Source of the DNA: Gammaproteobacteria bacterium
GTDB taxonomy: Bacteria; Pseudomonadota; Gammaproteobacteria; Eutrophobiales; Eutrophobiaceae
NCBI GenBank assembly: GCA_018676275.1
Contig: JABHFC010000248.1
Coordinates: 1 to 18,516 of the forward strand
DNA length: 18,516 bases
Direction of reading: 5' to 3'
Part shown: positions 7,337-15,152 of the stretch, piece after piece
Layout: each line of letters opens with the position of its first letter
Numbering within the stretch: the stretch's first letter is position 1
Translations under genes and position numbers: made by a program
Notes under the pieces: model-generated
The model's database searches: none
The model's input: the letters and a program-made list of their open reading frames with translations, nothing else
What the model was told of the DNA's origin: nothing

Positions 7337-7408
7337 GTGGATATCTCCTTTAGTTAATTGTTGAAAGCATAGCACTCATCAAGTTTGGAGTTGAGCGTTT
7401 ATGATCTT

Positions 7409-8716
7409 CTATTTTCCCGGAAACGGGCCCCATGCCGGCTCTCTTACCTCGCCGTCCTGCAAAGCCAATCGCTGATGTACGCTACCATCGGCGGCTACCG
7501 CTGCCAGTTCTGTACCGCGATAAACAGTTGTCGCATATATGATCATACTGCCGTTGGGAGAAAAACTCGGCGACTCATCAAGTCTGGAATCTGTCAGAAC
7601 ATTTAGATAACTATTTTCTAAATCCAGAATCGCGATCCGATATCGTTTTTTCTCGCCATGAATCATGACAATTTTCTTACCATCGGGCGAATACCTCGGG
7701 CGAGCGTGGTAAGGGCCATTAAAGGTTAATCGCTTAACCTGTTTGCCCCGCAAACTAAGTTCATACACCTGCGGACCCCCACCACGATCAGAGGTGAATA
7801 CCAGCTTGTTTCCATCCGGAGACCAGCTCGGTTCTGTGTCAATGGCTCTATTATGCGTTACCTGCTGCAGGCTGTTACTGGATAAATGTAATATATAAAT
7901 TTCCGGATCACCGCTCTTCGATAATGTCAGGGCAAGACGGCTGCCATCCGGAGACCAGGCTGGCGCACTGTTTATGCCCGGACTCGATGCAACTCGCCTG
8001 CGCTGACCACTTAAAATATCCTGTACATAAATAGCAGAACTGCGCTTCTCAAACGATACATAAGCGAGCGACTTCCCATCCGGGGACCAGGACGGCGACA
8101 TTAATGGCTCGGAGGATTCCAGCAATACCTGTGGGCTGTATCCATCGGCATCGGCAATTTGCAGACTGTATAATCTCTTTTTCTCTTCAAGACGTTTAAC
8201 CGTGATGTAAGCAATACGGGTATTAAAGGCGCCTCGTATGCCGGTCAGTTTCTCAAAAATGATATCGCTAATCTGATGAGCAGTACGACGGAGTTGTGCG
8301 TGGGTAGCTGGAATGTGAAACCCGGTAATTTGCGTACCTTTATAGACATCAATTAAACGAAACTCAATATCGAAATCACCAGAACTATTTTGCTTAATAT
8401 TACCCAACACCAGGTTTTCCATTCCCAGTAAGCGCCAGTCCTTAAAATTAATATCATGCATCTGGGTTGGTTTTTGTGGCATATCGGCTTCTGACATGGG
8501 AGCAAATCGACCACTGCGGGCGAGGTCATTGGCAATTATGGCAGTCATATCAATTGGAGGCAGGTTCTGTGCCTGTGACCAGCCAAAAGGCAATATTACG
8601 ATGGGCAAGCTGTTCTCGACGCCCTTATCAATGACAATCTCCAGCTCCTCTTCAGCTAAAGCACCAGTAACTATTGTCATTAGACAAATAAAAACAAATT
8701 TCTTTACAACATTCAT
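7409..8716 (-). CDS. tolB: Tol-Pal system translocation protein TolB
   Basis: TolB is a periplasmic beta-propeller that shuttles between Pal and TolA. The 435-residue protein has a signal peptide with cleavage near ALA (residues 19-21), leaving an N-terminus starting EEE. In E. coli the mature N-terminus is the TolA-binding segment. An N-terminal alpha/beta domain spans about 30-170, including IVILPFGW and the FKDWRLLGMENLVLG segment. The rest is a six-bladed propeller with repeated PSWSPDG-type motifs (four WSPDG copies, then YSPDG and FSPNG at about 40-residue intervals), and Pal docks there. AGAGGA, about 12 bases before the ATG, is the ribosome-binding site and lies at the tolA stop, 16 bases away. 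Length matches the family (about 430). Confidence 0.96.
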   Translation of the reverse strand: MNVVKKFVFICLMTIVTGALAEEELEIVIDKGVENSLPIVILPFGWSQAQNLPPIDMTAIIANDLARSGRFAPMSEADMPQKPTQMHDINFKDWRLLGMENLVLGNIKQNSSGDFDIEFRLIDVYKGTQITGFHIPATHAQLRRTAHQISDIIFEKLTGIRGAFNTRIAYITVKRLEEKKRLYSLQIADADGYSPQVLLESSEPLMSPSWSPDGKSLAYVSFEKRSSAIYVQDILSGQRRRVASSPGINSAPAWSPDGSRLALTLSKSGDPEIYILHLSSNSLQQVTHNRAIDTEPSWSPDGNKLVFTSDRGGGPQVYELSLRGKQVKRLTFNGPYHARPRYSPDGKKIVMIHGEKKRYRIAILDLENSYLNVLTDSRLDESPSFSPNGSMIIYATTVYRGTELAAVAADGSVHQRLALQDGEVREPAWGPFPGK

Positions 8717-8732
8717 ACTAATACGAGTCCTC

Positions 8733-9635
8733 TTAATCTTCTGGTCTAAACCTAAACGCGAATTTTCTTAAGCGTAAACGTTCAAAAGTAGCAACATCTT
8801 CCGGGATTGGCAAAGGCGAAGCCTTTTGCACTGCTGTCAAAGCACGCTGATCAAAAACATCATTACCGCTGGGCTTACTAATGTTTACGCTAATCACTTC
8901 GCCTCCAGGCACCAATCGAACAGATAATACGCATTCCAGCCCCGGGGGCAATCCGCTTTTATTAAAATTGCTAACTATGCTGCGTTTAATATTGACAACA
9001 ATATTTTGTAATAATTGCTGATCTCTACTAAGTTGCGCAGCTTCCTGTTGTCTTTGTTCTTCCTCCAGCTCTTCTTGCAACAATGCTTCTTCCTGCTTAC
9101 GCTTAAGTTCCTCTTCTTCTTTACGTAAACGCTCCTGTTCTTTCTTCTTTTCTAATTCTTCCTTTTTCTTTTTTTCGACCTCGGCAGCCTTTTTCTTTTC
9201 TTCCTCTTTCTTTTTCTTATTTTCTATCTCGGCCTGTTCTTTCTTCAGTTGAGCTACCTTCTTCTCCTCGTTCTTTCTCTTTTTCTGTTCTTCAACTTTT
9301 TTCTTTTTCAGCTCAGCCAGCTTTTTTTCTTCAGATTTCCGATTCTTCTTTACTTTCGCTGCCTTATTTTCCAGTTCTTTCAGTTTACGTTCCAGTTCCT
9401 TCTGTTTTTTTAATTCTTTTGATAGCTTCTCCTTCTCTATATCTTTAAGGCGTTTTAATTCTTTCTCTACCTGTTTCTTATCGACAGAGACCGCTTTGAC
9501 AATATTCACCTGGGGCGCTGGACTGGCTACTTTTTTTACCGCTGTATCAACACTAAATATCAGCAAGGCAATTAGCAGAGTATGCAGAACCAGCGACAGG
9601 AAAAACGAACGCAAGAAAATCCAGTTTACATCCAT
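8733..9635 (-). CDS. tolA: Cell envelope protein TolA
   Basis: TolA is anchored in the inner membrane and spans the periplasm to contact TolB and Pal, driven by TolQ-TolR. Residues ~8-29 form the membrane helix and include the SxxxH pattern (S14, H18) that couples to TolQ-TolR. Residues ~50-200 are an extremely Lys/Glu-rich helical domain (domain II) with repeated KKKEEL-like runs. The C-terminal domain III spans about 205-300 and has the TonB-like layout with LECVLSVRLVPGGEVISV and a final FAFRFRPED. At 300 residues it is shorter than the 421-residue E. coli protein, because domain II is shorter. The coiled-coil DNA is strongly purine-rich on the coding strand. It starts 8 bases after tolR. 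Confidence 0.95.
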   Translation of the reverse strand: MDVNWIFLRSFFLSLVLHTLLIALLIFSVDTAVKKVASPAPQVNIVKAVSVDKKQVEKELKRLKDIEKEKLSKELKKQKELERKLKELENKAAKVKKNRKSEEKKLAELKKKKVEEQKKRKNEEKKVAQLKKEQAEIENKKKKEEEKKKAAEVEKKKKEELEKKKEQERLRKEEEELKRKQEEALLQEELEEEQRQQEAAQLSRDQQLLQNIVVNIKRSIVSNFNKSGLPPGLECVLSVRLVPGGEVISVNISKPSGNDVFDQRALTAVQKASPLPIPEDVATFERLRLRKFAFRFRPED

Positions 9636-9643
9636 ACTACTTA

Positions 9644-10066
9644 TTATTGCTCCGGTGGCTCGGTAACCAGGCCAACACCATCCACTCCTGCGCTTTGTAA
9701 CAAAGCCATTAGTTGAACAACTCGACCATAGGGAACATTATTATCACCTTTTACAAAAACAGGAATATTCGGCTGGTATTTGATCAGTGCATTAATTCGA
9801 TTTGCCAGAACGTTTGCCGAAATCGGCTTATCCTGATTATCACCATAATTAATATAAAAGTTACCGCCGTCATCAACACTAACGACTACCGGTTCCTTAT
9901 CAGTTGCCGGCATGGCTTCTGAGGGTACCTGTGGTAATTCTACTTTCACGCCCTGACTTAATAATGGTGCTGTAATCATAAAAATAATCAGCAGAACCAG
10001 CATCACGTCAATGTAAGGAACAACATTGATTTCTGCTATGGGTCGTTTACGTATTCGCTGTCGCAT
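9644..10066 (-). CDS. tolR: Biopolymer transport protein TolR
   Basis: TolR is the ExbD-type partner of TolQ in the proton-driven motor. The 140-residue protein has a short basic N-terminus, then INVVPYIDVMLVLLIIFMI as its single membrane helix. D20 in this segment matches the essential proton-carrying Asp23 of E. coli TolR. The periplasmic domain (about 45-140) ends in VDGVGLVTEPPEQ and contains the NVPYGRVVQLMALLQSAG helix typical of the family. The gene starts 22 bases after the tolQ stop and is followed 8 bases later by tolA. Ribosome-binding sequence is weak, so coupling to tolQ translation is plausible. Confidence 0.95.
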   Translation of the reverse strand: MRQRIRKRPIAEINVVPYIDVMLVLLIIFMITAPLLSQGVKVELPQVPSEAMPATDKEPVVVSVDDGGNFYINYGDNQDKPISANVLANRINALIKYQPNIPVFVKGDNNVPYGRVVQLMALLQSAGVDGVGLVTEPPEQ

Positions 10067-10088
10067 AATATTGCTGGCTGGATGCTAA

Positions 10089-10763
10089 CTATGAATGTGC
10101 GTGACGATGCAGAATTGATGAAAATTCCTCTGAGAAGGTATCGTATCGATTGATCAGCCTTTCAACATCATTGGCGAATCGGTTATAGGCTATCACCGCT
10201 GGAATAGCTGCAAACAATCCCATTGCAGTAGCGATTAACGCTTCAGCAATACCCGGTGCCACCATCGCGATGGTGGCCTGTTGCACATTACCCAGAGCCC
10301 GGAAGCTATTCATTATTCCCCAGACAGTACCAAACAAACCAACATAAGGGCTGGTTGAACCTACGGTAGCCAGAAAGGAGAGGTTGGTTTCCAGAGCTTC
10401 GACTTCTCTATTAAGAACAATCCGCATGGAACGTTGGGCTCCTGCGAGAACTGCTTCAGGATCTATGCCGTCCTGCTTGTGTAATCTGGCGAATTCCTTA
10501 AAACCGGCTTCGAATATTTTTTCCATACTCGATGGTTGATATCGTTTCGCACTCACCTTTGTATATAAAGGCGTTAAATCTTCCAGCTCCCAGAATTGAT
10601 CTTCAAATTCATCTGCCTGTCTGCGCGCCTTGTTCAAGGCTATACGCTTGTTAAATATCATGGCCCACGAAACGATGGAAGCAAGTAACAGGGCAAGCAA
10701 TACCAGTTGAACCAGCAAACTGGCATTAGCAATTAAATGTACAAAGGACAGATCAGTTGACAT
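10089..10763 (-). CDS. tolQ: Tol-Pal motor subunit TolQ
   Basis: TolQ forms the inner-membrane channel of the motor that energises TolA. The 224-residue protein has three membrane helices, near residues 15-37, 128-152 and 167-193, with a cytoplasmic loop between the first two, as in ExbB and MotA relatives. T146 in GLFGTVWG and T179 in ALIATAMG match the two conserved threonines of E. coli TolQ (T145, T178) that line the proton path. Its ATG lies within ybgC: the genes overlap by 11 bases, so they are probably translationally coupled. Length and motifs are typical. Confidence 0.96.
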   Translation of the reverse strand: MSTDLSFVHLIANASLLVQLVLLALLLASIVSWAMIFNKRIALNKARRQADEFEDQFWELEDLTPLYTKVSAKRYQPSSMEKIFEAGFKEFARLHKQDGIDPEAVLAGAQRSMRIVLNREVEALETNLSFLATVGSTSPYVGLFGTVWGIMNSFRALGNVQQATIAMVAPGIAEALIATAMGLFAAIPAVIAYNRFANDVERLINRYDTFSEEFSSILHRHAHS

Positions 10764-11157
10764 GACTCAATTCCGATTTCAGTGCAGCGGGAAGACGCTG
10801 TGGTTTAAAAGTAAGTGCGTTCAGGCATACGCCTTTTACACGAGCCGAACATATTTTTTCCTGCATTTTTTGAATACTTTGCTCAAATAAAAAACTGGCT
10901 CCAGTAACCTTAATCAATACGGAGTTCACTTCAAGCATATCATCGAGTTTCGCCGGTCTTACAAACTTGATATCCATTTCGGATACGACAATGATATTAC
11001 CTGTTTCTTCACGTAAGACTTCCTGTGAAAAACCCAATTTGCGCAACCACTCTGTACGCGCACGTTCCATATATTTAAGGTAATTGCTGTGATACACCAC
11101 ACCTGCAGCATCTGTATCTTCATAATAGACGCGGATTGGCCAGGTAAATTCCATCAT
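10753..11157 (-). CDS. ybgC: Acyl-CoA thioesterase YbgC (4-hydroxybenzoyl-CoA thioesterase family)
   Basis: YbgC is a hotdog-fold thioesterase acting on acyl-CoA and acyl-carrier-protein thioesters in the cytoplasm, and it is the usual first gene of the tol-pal cluster. The 134-residue protein has the family signature YYEDTDAAGVVYHSNYLKYMER at its start, with D16 as the expected catalytic Asp and H23 as the partner matching H25 of E. coli YbgC. Two ATGs are adjacent (11157 and 11154); I keep the first. No clear ribosome-binding site is visible before them. It lies 31 bases after ruvB and overlaps tolQ by 11 bases. Its role in the Tol system is uncertain even in well-studied species. Confidence 0.94.
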   Translation of the reverse strand: MMEFTWPIRVYYEDTDAAGVVYHSNYLKYMERARTEWLRKLGFSQEVLREETGNIIVVSEMDIKFVRPAKLDDMLEVNSVLIKVTGASFLFEQSIQKMQEKICSARVKGVCLNALTFKPQRLPAALKSELSHVN

Positions 11158-11188
11158 GATTTTTCAGCTTTCTGACTATAGACCAGAT

Positions 11189-12250
11189 TCAATCGTTGTC
11201 ACTCGGATCGCTTACCTGATCAAACAGATCATTTTCTGTTGAATTACCCTTGGGTAACTCCAGACCAAAATGAAGCCAGGCGTTCTTTGTTGCGACACGA
11301 CCTCGTGGAGTACGCATTATAAATCCCTGTTGAATAAGATAAGGTTCCAGCACATCCTCAATGGTGTCACGTTCCTCACCTATAGCTGCAGCAAGACTCT
11401 CTGCGCCCACTGGTCCTCCATCGAACTTTTGAATGATTGTTAATAACAACTTTCGGTCCATCGCATCGAAACCATGTTCATCGACATTCAGCATGTCCAG
11501 CGCCTTGTTCGCAATCTGCTCGCTGATACTACCGTCACCTTTGACTTCTGCGTAGTCGCGGACTCTGCGTAACAGGCGATTGGCAATACGCGGTGTGCCT
11601 CTTGAACGCGTGGCAATTTCGCGAGCACCTTTAGTGTCGATGGATACATTCAGAATACCGGCGGAGCGCGTGACAATATGTTGTAGCTCTTCCATATTAT
11701 AAAACTCAAGACGTTGAACTATGCCGAAACGATCACGCAGGGGCGAAGTCAGTAAACCGGCTCGCGTGGTTGCGCCAACCAGTGTGAAAGGTGGTACATC
11801 CAGTTTAATAGCACGGGCAGCCGGACCTTCGCCAATCATGATATCGATTTGATAGTCTTCCATGGCGGGATAAAGGATTTCTTCAACCACCGGACTGAGA
11901 CGATGAATTTCATCGATGAAAAGCACGTCCTTTGGCTCCAGGTTTGTTAATAATGCGGCCAGATCACCGGGACGTTCCAATACCGGACCTGATGTCTGAC
12001 GCATACTGACATTCATTTCATTAGCGATAATATGTGCCAGAGTGGTCTTACCCAATCCGGGTGGGCCGAAAATAAGCACATGATCGAGTGATTCGTTGCG
12101 TTTGCGAGCCGCACCGATAAAAATTTCCATTTGCTCGTGCACAGCCGGCTGGCCAAGATAGTCCTGCAGGGTTTGGGGGCGCAGAGTGTTATCTGCCGCG
12201 GCATCGTCGGCTGAGTTCTCAGGAGAAATGACTGGATTGAGTTCGCTCAT
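11189..12250 (-). CDS. ruvB: Holliday junction branch migration helicase RuvB
   Basis: RuvB is the hexameric AAA+ motor that, loaded by RuvA, drives branch migration of Holliday junctions. The 353-residue protein shows Walker A GPPGLGKT (residues 62-69), Walker B with DEIH (113-116), sensor-1 GATTRAG, the arginine-finger region PLRDRFG, and a C-terminal winged-helix domain (about 270-340, including GFIMRTPRGRVATKNAWLH). The first ~18 residues are a variable Asp/Ala-rich leader. The ATG at 12250 has AGAGGA upstream. Unlike the usual close ruvA-ruvB arrangement, 378 bases containing a palindromic element separate it from ruvA, so its translation cannot be coupled to ruvA. Confidence 0.97.
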   Translation of the reverse strand: MSELNPVISPENSADDAAADNTLRPQTLQDYLGQPAVHEQMEIFIGAARKRNESLDHVLIFGPPGLGKTTLAHIIANEMNVSMRQTSGPVLERPGDLAALLTNLEPKDVLFIDEIHRLSPVVEEILYPAMEDYQIDIMIGEGPAARAIKLDVPPFTLVGATTRAGLLTSPLRDRFGIVQRLEFYNMEELQHIVTRSAGILNVSIDTKGAREIATRSRGTPRIANRLLRRVRDYAEVKGDGSISEQIANKALDMLNVDEHGFDAMDRKLLLTIIQKFDGGPVGAESLAAAIGEERDTIEDVLEPYLIQQGFIMRTPRGRVATKNAWLHFGLELPKGNSTENDLFDQVSDPSDND

Positions 12251-12299
12251 TGTTGTCCTCTATTCTCTCTTTTAACGCACACAGATGCCAATCGGGTTA

Positions 12300-12567
12300 T
12301 AGGGTCTATTAACACTTCATATTCGCCTCTGCTGGCGACTACTTTTACCTTCAGCAAGGCGGAACAAGCGTAGTGTAGTCACTCTACATAAGCGCGTGAC
12401 AACGTAGCTGAAGTTAAAAATAGTCCCAGCCCTTCGGGTTGAGCCTGAAAAAGCACCACTCCGCGTTGCTTGTCGCTCATTTGGATTCACCAAACTACTC
12501 TCCGCGCGCCTTGATTGGTGCTTTTTCAGGCTCAACAGTGACGAATATAAAGTGTCAATAGACCCTA
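12300..12567. mobile_element. MITE-like nonautonomous element between ruvA and ruvB
   Basis: The ends are inverted repeats: 12300-12327 against the complement of 12540-12567 match at 25 of 28 positions (TAGGGTCTATTAACACTT versus TAGGGTCTATTGACACTT at the tips). If the terminal TA on each side is a target duplication, the element proper is 12302-12565 with GGG/CCC tips, as expected for IS630/Tc1-mariner-type mobilisation; that assignment is inference. Two further inverted repeats lie inside. One pairs 12331-12355 with 12407-12430, imperfectly. The other pairs 12438-12458 with 12516-12536, perfectly over 21 bases. Almost the whole element is therefore self-complementary. It contains no credible gene. 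It would be transcribed within the ruv operon. Confidence 0.8.
12438..12536. repeat. Perfect 21-bp inverted repeat inside the MITE-like element
   Basis: The arms are 12438-12458, containing GAGCCTGAAAAAGCACC, and 12516-12536, containing GGTGCTTTTTCAGGCTC. They are fully complementary and separated by 57 bases that themselves include CG-rich complementary bits (CCGCG, CGCGCG). In RNA this would be a long stable hairpin in the ruvA-ruvB message. Confidence 0.85.
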
Positions 12568-12628
12568 GGCATAGTGAATTAAACAACAGAAATATGGCGA
12601 AAAAATGACGCAATCGTGGTTTTGGCTC

Positions 12629-13234
12629 TTATTTTACAGAAGCTTTTAATGCTTCCCGGATAATTTCTTCACTGGACATATCTTCAGAAGCTACTGCCAG
12701 GACATATTTGCTCGCCTCTTGCGGCTTATAACCCAATGAGACCAGCGCGCTCACCGCTTCGTCGGCTGGATCGGAAAAAATCTCAACCGGCCCCTTTGCT
12801 GTGTCTGTTTTTGAACTCGGCGATGACTGCCAGTCCTTCAATTTATCCCGCATTTCAACTATCAGCCGTTCGGCTGTTTTCTTACCAACACCGGGCAAAC
12901 GGGTGAGTCTGGCACTATCTCCGTCGCGAATGCAGTTGGCAAACTCATCCGCCTCCATGCCGGATAATATAGCTAGCGCCATTTTTGCACCTACACCGTT
13001 CACTTTTATCAAGGTACGAAACAACAACCTTTCATGCTCTTCTGCAAAACCAAACAGCAGATGCGCATCGTCGCGCACAAGCAAATGAGTAAAAAGTGTA
13101 AGTTCCTCATCAATTGCCGGCAGCTTATATATAGTCGTCATTGGCGCTTCCACCTCGTAGGCTACGCCCTGCACATCTATCAACAACCACGGCGGCTGTT
13201 TTTGTATCAACCTGCCTTTTAAACGCCCTATCAT
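12629..13234 (-). CDS. ruvA: Holliday junction branch migration protein RuvA
   Basis: RuvA tetramers bind the four-way junction and load RuvB. The 201-residue protein shows an N-terminal OB-fold (about 1-63, starting MIGRLKGRLIQKQPPWLLIDVQGVAYEV) and two helix-hairpin-helix DNA-binding motifs (VNGVGAKMALAIL and LPGVGKKTAERLIVEM). After a flexible linker, a C-terminal domain of about 150-201 (AVSALVSLGYKPQEA) contacts RuvB. Its ATG overlaps the ruvC stop by 4 bases (ATGA), indicating translational coupling. Length is typical for the family. Confidence 0.96.
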   Translation of the reverse strand: MIGRLKGRLIQKQPPWLLIDVQGVAYEVEAPMTTIYKLPAIDEELTLFTHLLVRDDAHLLFGFAEEHERLLFRTLIKVNGVGAKMALAILSGMEADEFANCIRDGDSARLTRLPGVGKKTAERLIVEMRDKLKDWQSSPSSKTDTAKGPVEIFSDPADEAVSALVSLGYKPQEASKYVLAVASEDMSSEEIIREALKASVK

Positions 13235-13752
13235 TTCAATCTTCCTCGTGAAACGCCTTTAACACCGGCTGCCATTCGCAATATTCCTTCCCGTGAATGT
13301 CCATGACACAGGGCTATTGCCAGTGCGTCACCGGCATCAGCCTGTGGGATCTCCTTCAGACATAAAAGGATCTTAACCATGTGCTGAACCTGTTGCTTGG
13401 CGGCATGACCTTTACCGACAGTCGACTGTTTAACCTGGTTAGCCGTATATTCATAGACCTTCATGTCTCTTATTATGCAGGCGGTAATGGCAGAGCCCCG
13501 GGCCTGTCCAAGTTTCAGAGCAGAATCGGCATTGCGATGCATAAAAACTTTTTCAATCGACATTTCATCCGGCTCATATTCGAGCACAATCTTGGTTATT
13601 TCCTCAAAAATGGTACGTAATTTATCCGGTAGTTCCTTCTTATTTATGCGGATAGCACCATGTGCTACATGTTTTGCATGATTGCCATCCATATCAATGA
13701 CACCGTAACCCGTGATCTGGGAGCCGGGATCAATGCCAAGAATTCTGGTCAC
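13231..13752 (-). CDS. ruvC: Crossover junction endodeoxyribonuclease RuvC
   Basis: RuvC is the dimeric, metal-dependent resolvase that nicks Holliday junctions symmetrically. The four acidic catalytic residues are visible and match E. coli: D8 in GIDPGS, E67 in SIEKVF, and D139 and D142 in QADAGDALAIALCH. The start is a GTG at 13752, supported by MTRILGIDPG at the expected N-terminus; there is only a weak ribosome-binding site. It lies 10 bases after yebC and overlaps ruvA by 4 bases, forming one transcription unit. The protein (173 residues) has the usual length. Confidence 0.96.
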   Translation of the reverse strand: MTRILGIDPGSQITGYGVIDMDGNHAKHVAHGAIRINKKELPDKLRTIFEEITKIVLEYEPDEMSIEKVFMHRNADSALKLGQARGSAITACIIRDMKVYEYTANQVKQSTVGKGHAAKQQVQHMVKILLCLKEIPQADAGDALAIALCHGHSREGILRMAAGVKGVSRGRLK

Positions 13753-13762
13753 GAATTATGCA

Positions 13763-14509
13763 TCAGTCCAGTTGTGCAAGAACTTCTTCGGAGATATCAG
13801 CATTCGAATAGACCTTTTGTACATCATCCAGGTCTTCCAGCATGTCGAGTAATCTAAGCATGGTTTCCGCACCCTTCTGCTCCAGGGCACAAATCGTTGT
13901 CGCCTGCATGGTTACTTCGGCATTTTCCGGCTCGAGATTGGCGCTCAACAAGGCCTCCTTAACATCAACCAGATCATCCGCTGCTGTAACCAAATCTAGC
14001 GAACCATCTTCATTGCTGACTACATCTTCCGCCCCGGCATCAAGAGCTGCCTCCATTAGTACGTCTTCATCTGTTCCACTGGAAAATGAAATTAGACCAA
14101 TCTTATTGAACAGGTAAGAAACTGAACCGTCAGTTCCAAGATTACCGCCACATTTGGAAAAAGCATGCCTGACCTCAGCTACCGTACGGTTTTTGTTGTC
14201 GGTCATACAATCCACCATAACCGCAACGCCACCCGGGCCGTAACCTTCGTAACGGATTTCGTCCAGATTGCCGCTATCATCACCACCCGCACCGCGCTTT
14301 ACTGCTCTTTCAATTGTATCCTTCGGCATACTTTGCGATTTGGCGCCATCTATTGCTGCCCGTAAGCGGGGGTTGGCATCGGGATCGCCGCCCCCCAGTT
14401 TAGCTGCGATGGTGACTTCACGAATTAACTTGGTGAATAACTTACCGCGTTTGGCGTCCTGCCTGCCTTTACGGTGCTGAATATTCGCCCACTTACTATG
14501 TCCTGCCAT
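13763..14509 (-). CDS. yebC: YebC/PmpR family protein
   Basis: This is a 248-residue member of the YebC/PmpR/TACO1 family, described as DNA-binding regulators in some bacteria and, in other work, as translation-associated factors. The exact role here is unknown. The N-terminus MAGHSKWANIQHRKGRQDAK is the hallmark of the family, followed by GKLFTKLIREVTIAA and DNKNRTVAEVRHAFSKCGGNLG. The C-terminal part is acidic and ends in a DVQKVYSNADI segment. It is the first gene of the minus-strand block that continues into ruvC-ruvA, the usual order in gammaproteobacteria. The ATG has no strong ribosome-binding sequence. Confidence 0.95.
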   Translation of the reverse strand: MAGHSKWANIQHRKGRQDAKRGKLFTKLIREVTIAAKLGGGDPDANPRLRAAIDGAKSQSMPKDTIERAVKRGAGGDDSGNLDEIRYEGYGPGGVAVMVDCMTDNKNRTVAEVRHAFSKCGGNLGTDGSVSYLFNKIGLISFSSGTDEDVLMEAALDAGAEDVVSNEDGSLDLVTAADDLVDVKEALLSANLEPENAEVTMQATTICALEQKGAETMLRLLDMLEDLDDVQKVYSNADISEEVLAQLD

Positions 14510-14542
14510 ATTTCTATCGCTACCTGTATGAATTTGCGCTGC

Positions 14543-14575
14543 AGTTTACCATTTCCTGTGTATCACACCCAAACC
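14543..14575 (-). promoter_or_regulatory. Candidate promoter for yebC-ruvCA
   Basis: On the minus strand, TGGTAAACT gives an extended -10 (TG, one base, TAAACT; plus-strand positions 14543-14551). A TTGGGT lies 18 bases upstream as a partial -35. Transcription would start near 14536, about 27 bases before the yebC ATG. This is a by-eye match of modest quality. Confidence 0.35.
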
Positions 14576-14820
14576 TGACAAGGCAGTTAATTAACAATCT
14601 AACAGGGAATAGGACGATAACCCAATTGGTTTAAAACCGACTTTGAGCAGCATTCTGGATCAGTTCAGAAATATATCTCCAATTTTGTTACGGGCGATGC
14701 TCGCAAACAGTACCTTTTGAAAAAGAATCACTGTATCAATTTTCTGAAATACAACTGGAACTTGAACGGTAGACTGACAGATTAGTTTAGCAAAAAAGTC
14801 AGATAGTTAATTTGTGACTG

Positions 14821-14826
14821 TATAAT
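14821..14826 (+). promoter_or_regulatory. Perfect TATAAT -10 box close to the start codon
   Basis: TATAAT is an exact sigma70 -10 match whose last base is 8 bases before the ATG at 14835. Transcription would start at or within a couple of bases of the start codon, and no Shine-Dalgarno sequence is present, so the message may be leaderless. No good -35 hexamer is found at the expected distance. Confidence 0.4.
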
Positions 14827-14834
14827 CTGGCATT

Positions 14835-15131
14835 ATGAAAAACACTTCGAAAAAAATAACTTCCGACCCGGACAAGCTCTTGAAAAAAAACAGTTCACTT
14901 GTTCATTCTGACGGATTAAAAGTTGTGTCCCATGTACAACGAAACCTGGAAGACTGGGTATTGAACACAATTATGATAAATGGTTACGATGTGCCATTTA
15001 AATTCAAACGTAAGACGGGATACAAAGACCTGACCGGAGCCAGTGTGAATATCACCTATTATCCGGATTCAGAAAAGGTAGCCGGTTTTGATGTTGAAGT
15101 TATGCATGTTGTTAGAATAAGAAAATCCTGA
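14835..15131 (+). CDS. Small uncharacterised protein (98 residues)
   Basis: I cannot assign a function. The first ~30 residues are Lys/Ser-rich and probably disordered. Residues ~34-95 look like a compact domain: VQRNLEDWVLNTIMINGYDVPFKFKRK, then GYKDLTGASVNITYYPD, then VAGFDVEVMHVVRIRKS. The pattern of one helix followed by several strands, with a basic loop, resembles small conserved cytoplasmic proteins of gammaproteobacteria, but this is an impression, not a family assignment. There is no signal peptide, membrane segment or cysteine. It is an isolated gene, divergent from yebC and convergent with the dehydrogenase gene 21 bases downstream. A TATAAT just upstream and the absence of a ribosome-binding site suggest leaderless expression. 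Confidence 0.72.
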   Translation: MKNTSKKITSDPDKLLKKNSSLVHSDGLKVVSHVQRNLEDWVLNTIMINGYDVPFKFKRKTGYKDLTGASVNITYYPDSEKVAGFDVEVMHVVRIRKS

Positions 15132-15152
15132 TTTTCAATATCCGACAGACTT

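Larger units (their letters stand above)
14510..14834. other. 325-base intergenic region between divergent yebC and a small plus-strand gene
   Basis: This stretch separates divergent genes and should hold both promoters; candidates are listed separately. It also contains a GTTAATTAAC palindrome near 14585-14595, a CCAATTGG palindrome at 14622-14629 and a small GCGA-TGC-TCGC hairpin near 14693-14703. A stop-bounded plus-strand frame of 54 codons (14621-14782) has no start codon except an internal TTG. I see no RNA gene or convincing terminator. Confidence 0.5.

Noticed and set aside
7337..7375. Longer pal start at 7375
   Set aside because: It would put 13 polar residues before the lipoprotein signal. 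The ATG at 7336 has an ideal ribosome-binding site and gives a normal lipoprotein signal peptide.
9010..9480. Long pyrimidine-rich plus-strand tract as a repeat or mobile sequence
   Set aside because: It is simply the complement of the Lys/Glu-rich TolA domain II codons.
12317..12613. 98-codon minus-strand open frame across the ruvA-ruvB spacer
   Set aside because: It reads straight through the MITE-like inverted repeats, and its composition (KKHQSRR, SRRAGT) is what hairpin DNA would give by chance. No ribosome-binding site supports it.
15121..15136. GAAAATC/GATTTTC inverted repeat at the end of the 98-residue gene as a terminator
   Set aside because: Only two bases would remain for the loop, the stem is nearly all A-T, and there is no proper T-run, so it is too weak to call a terminator.
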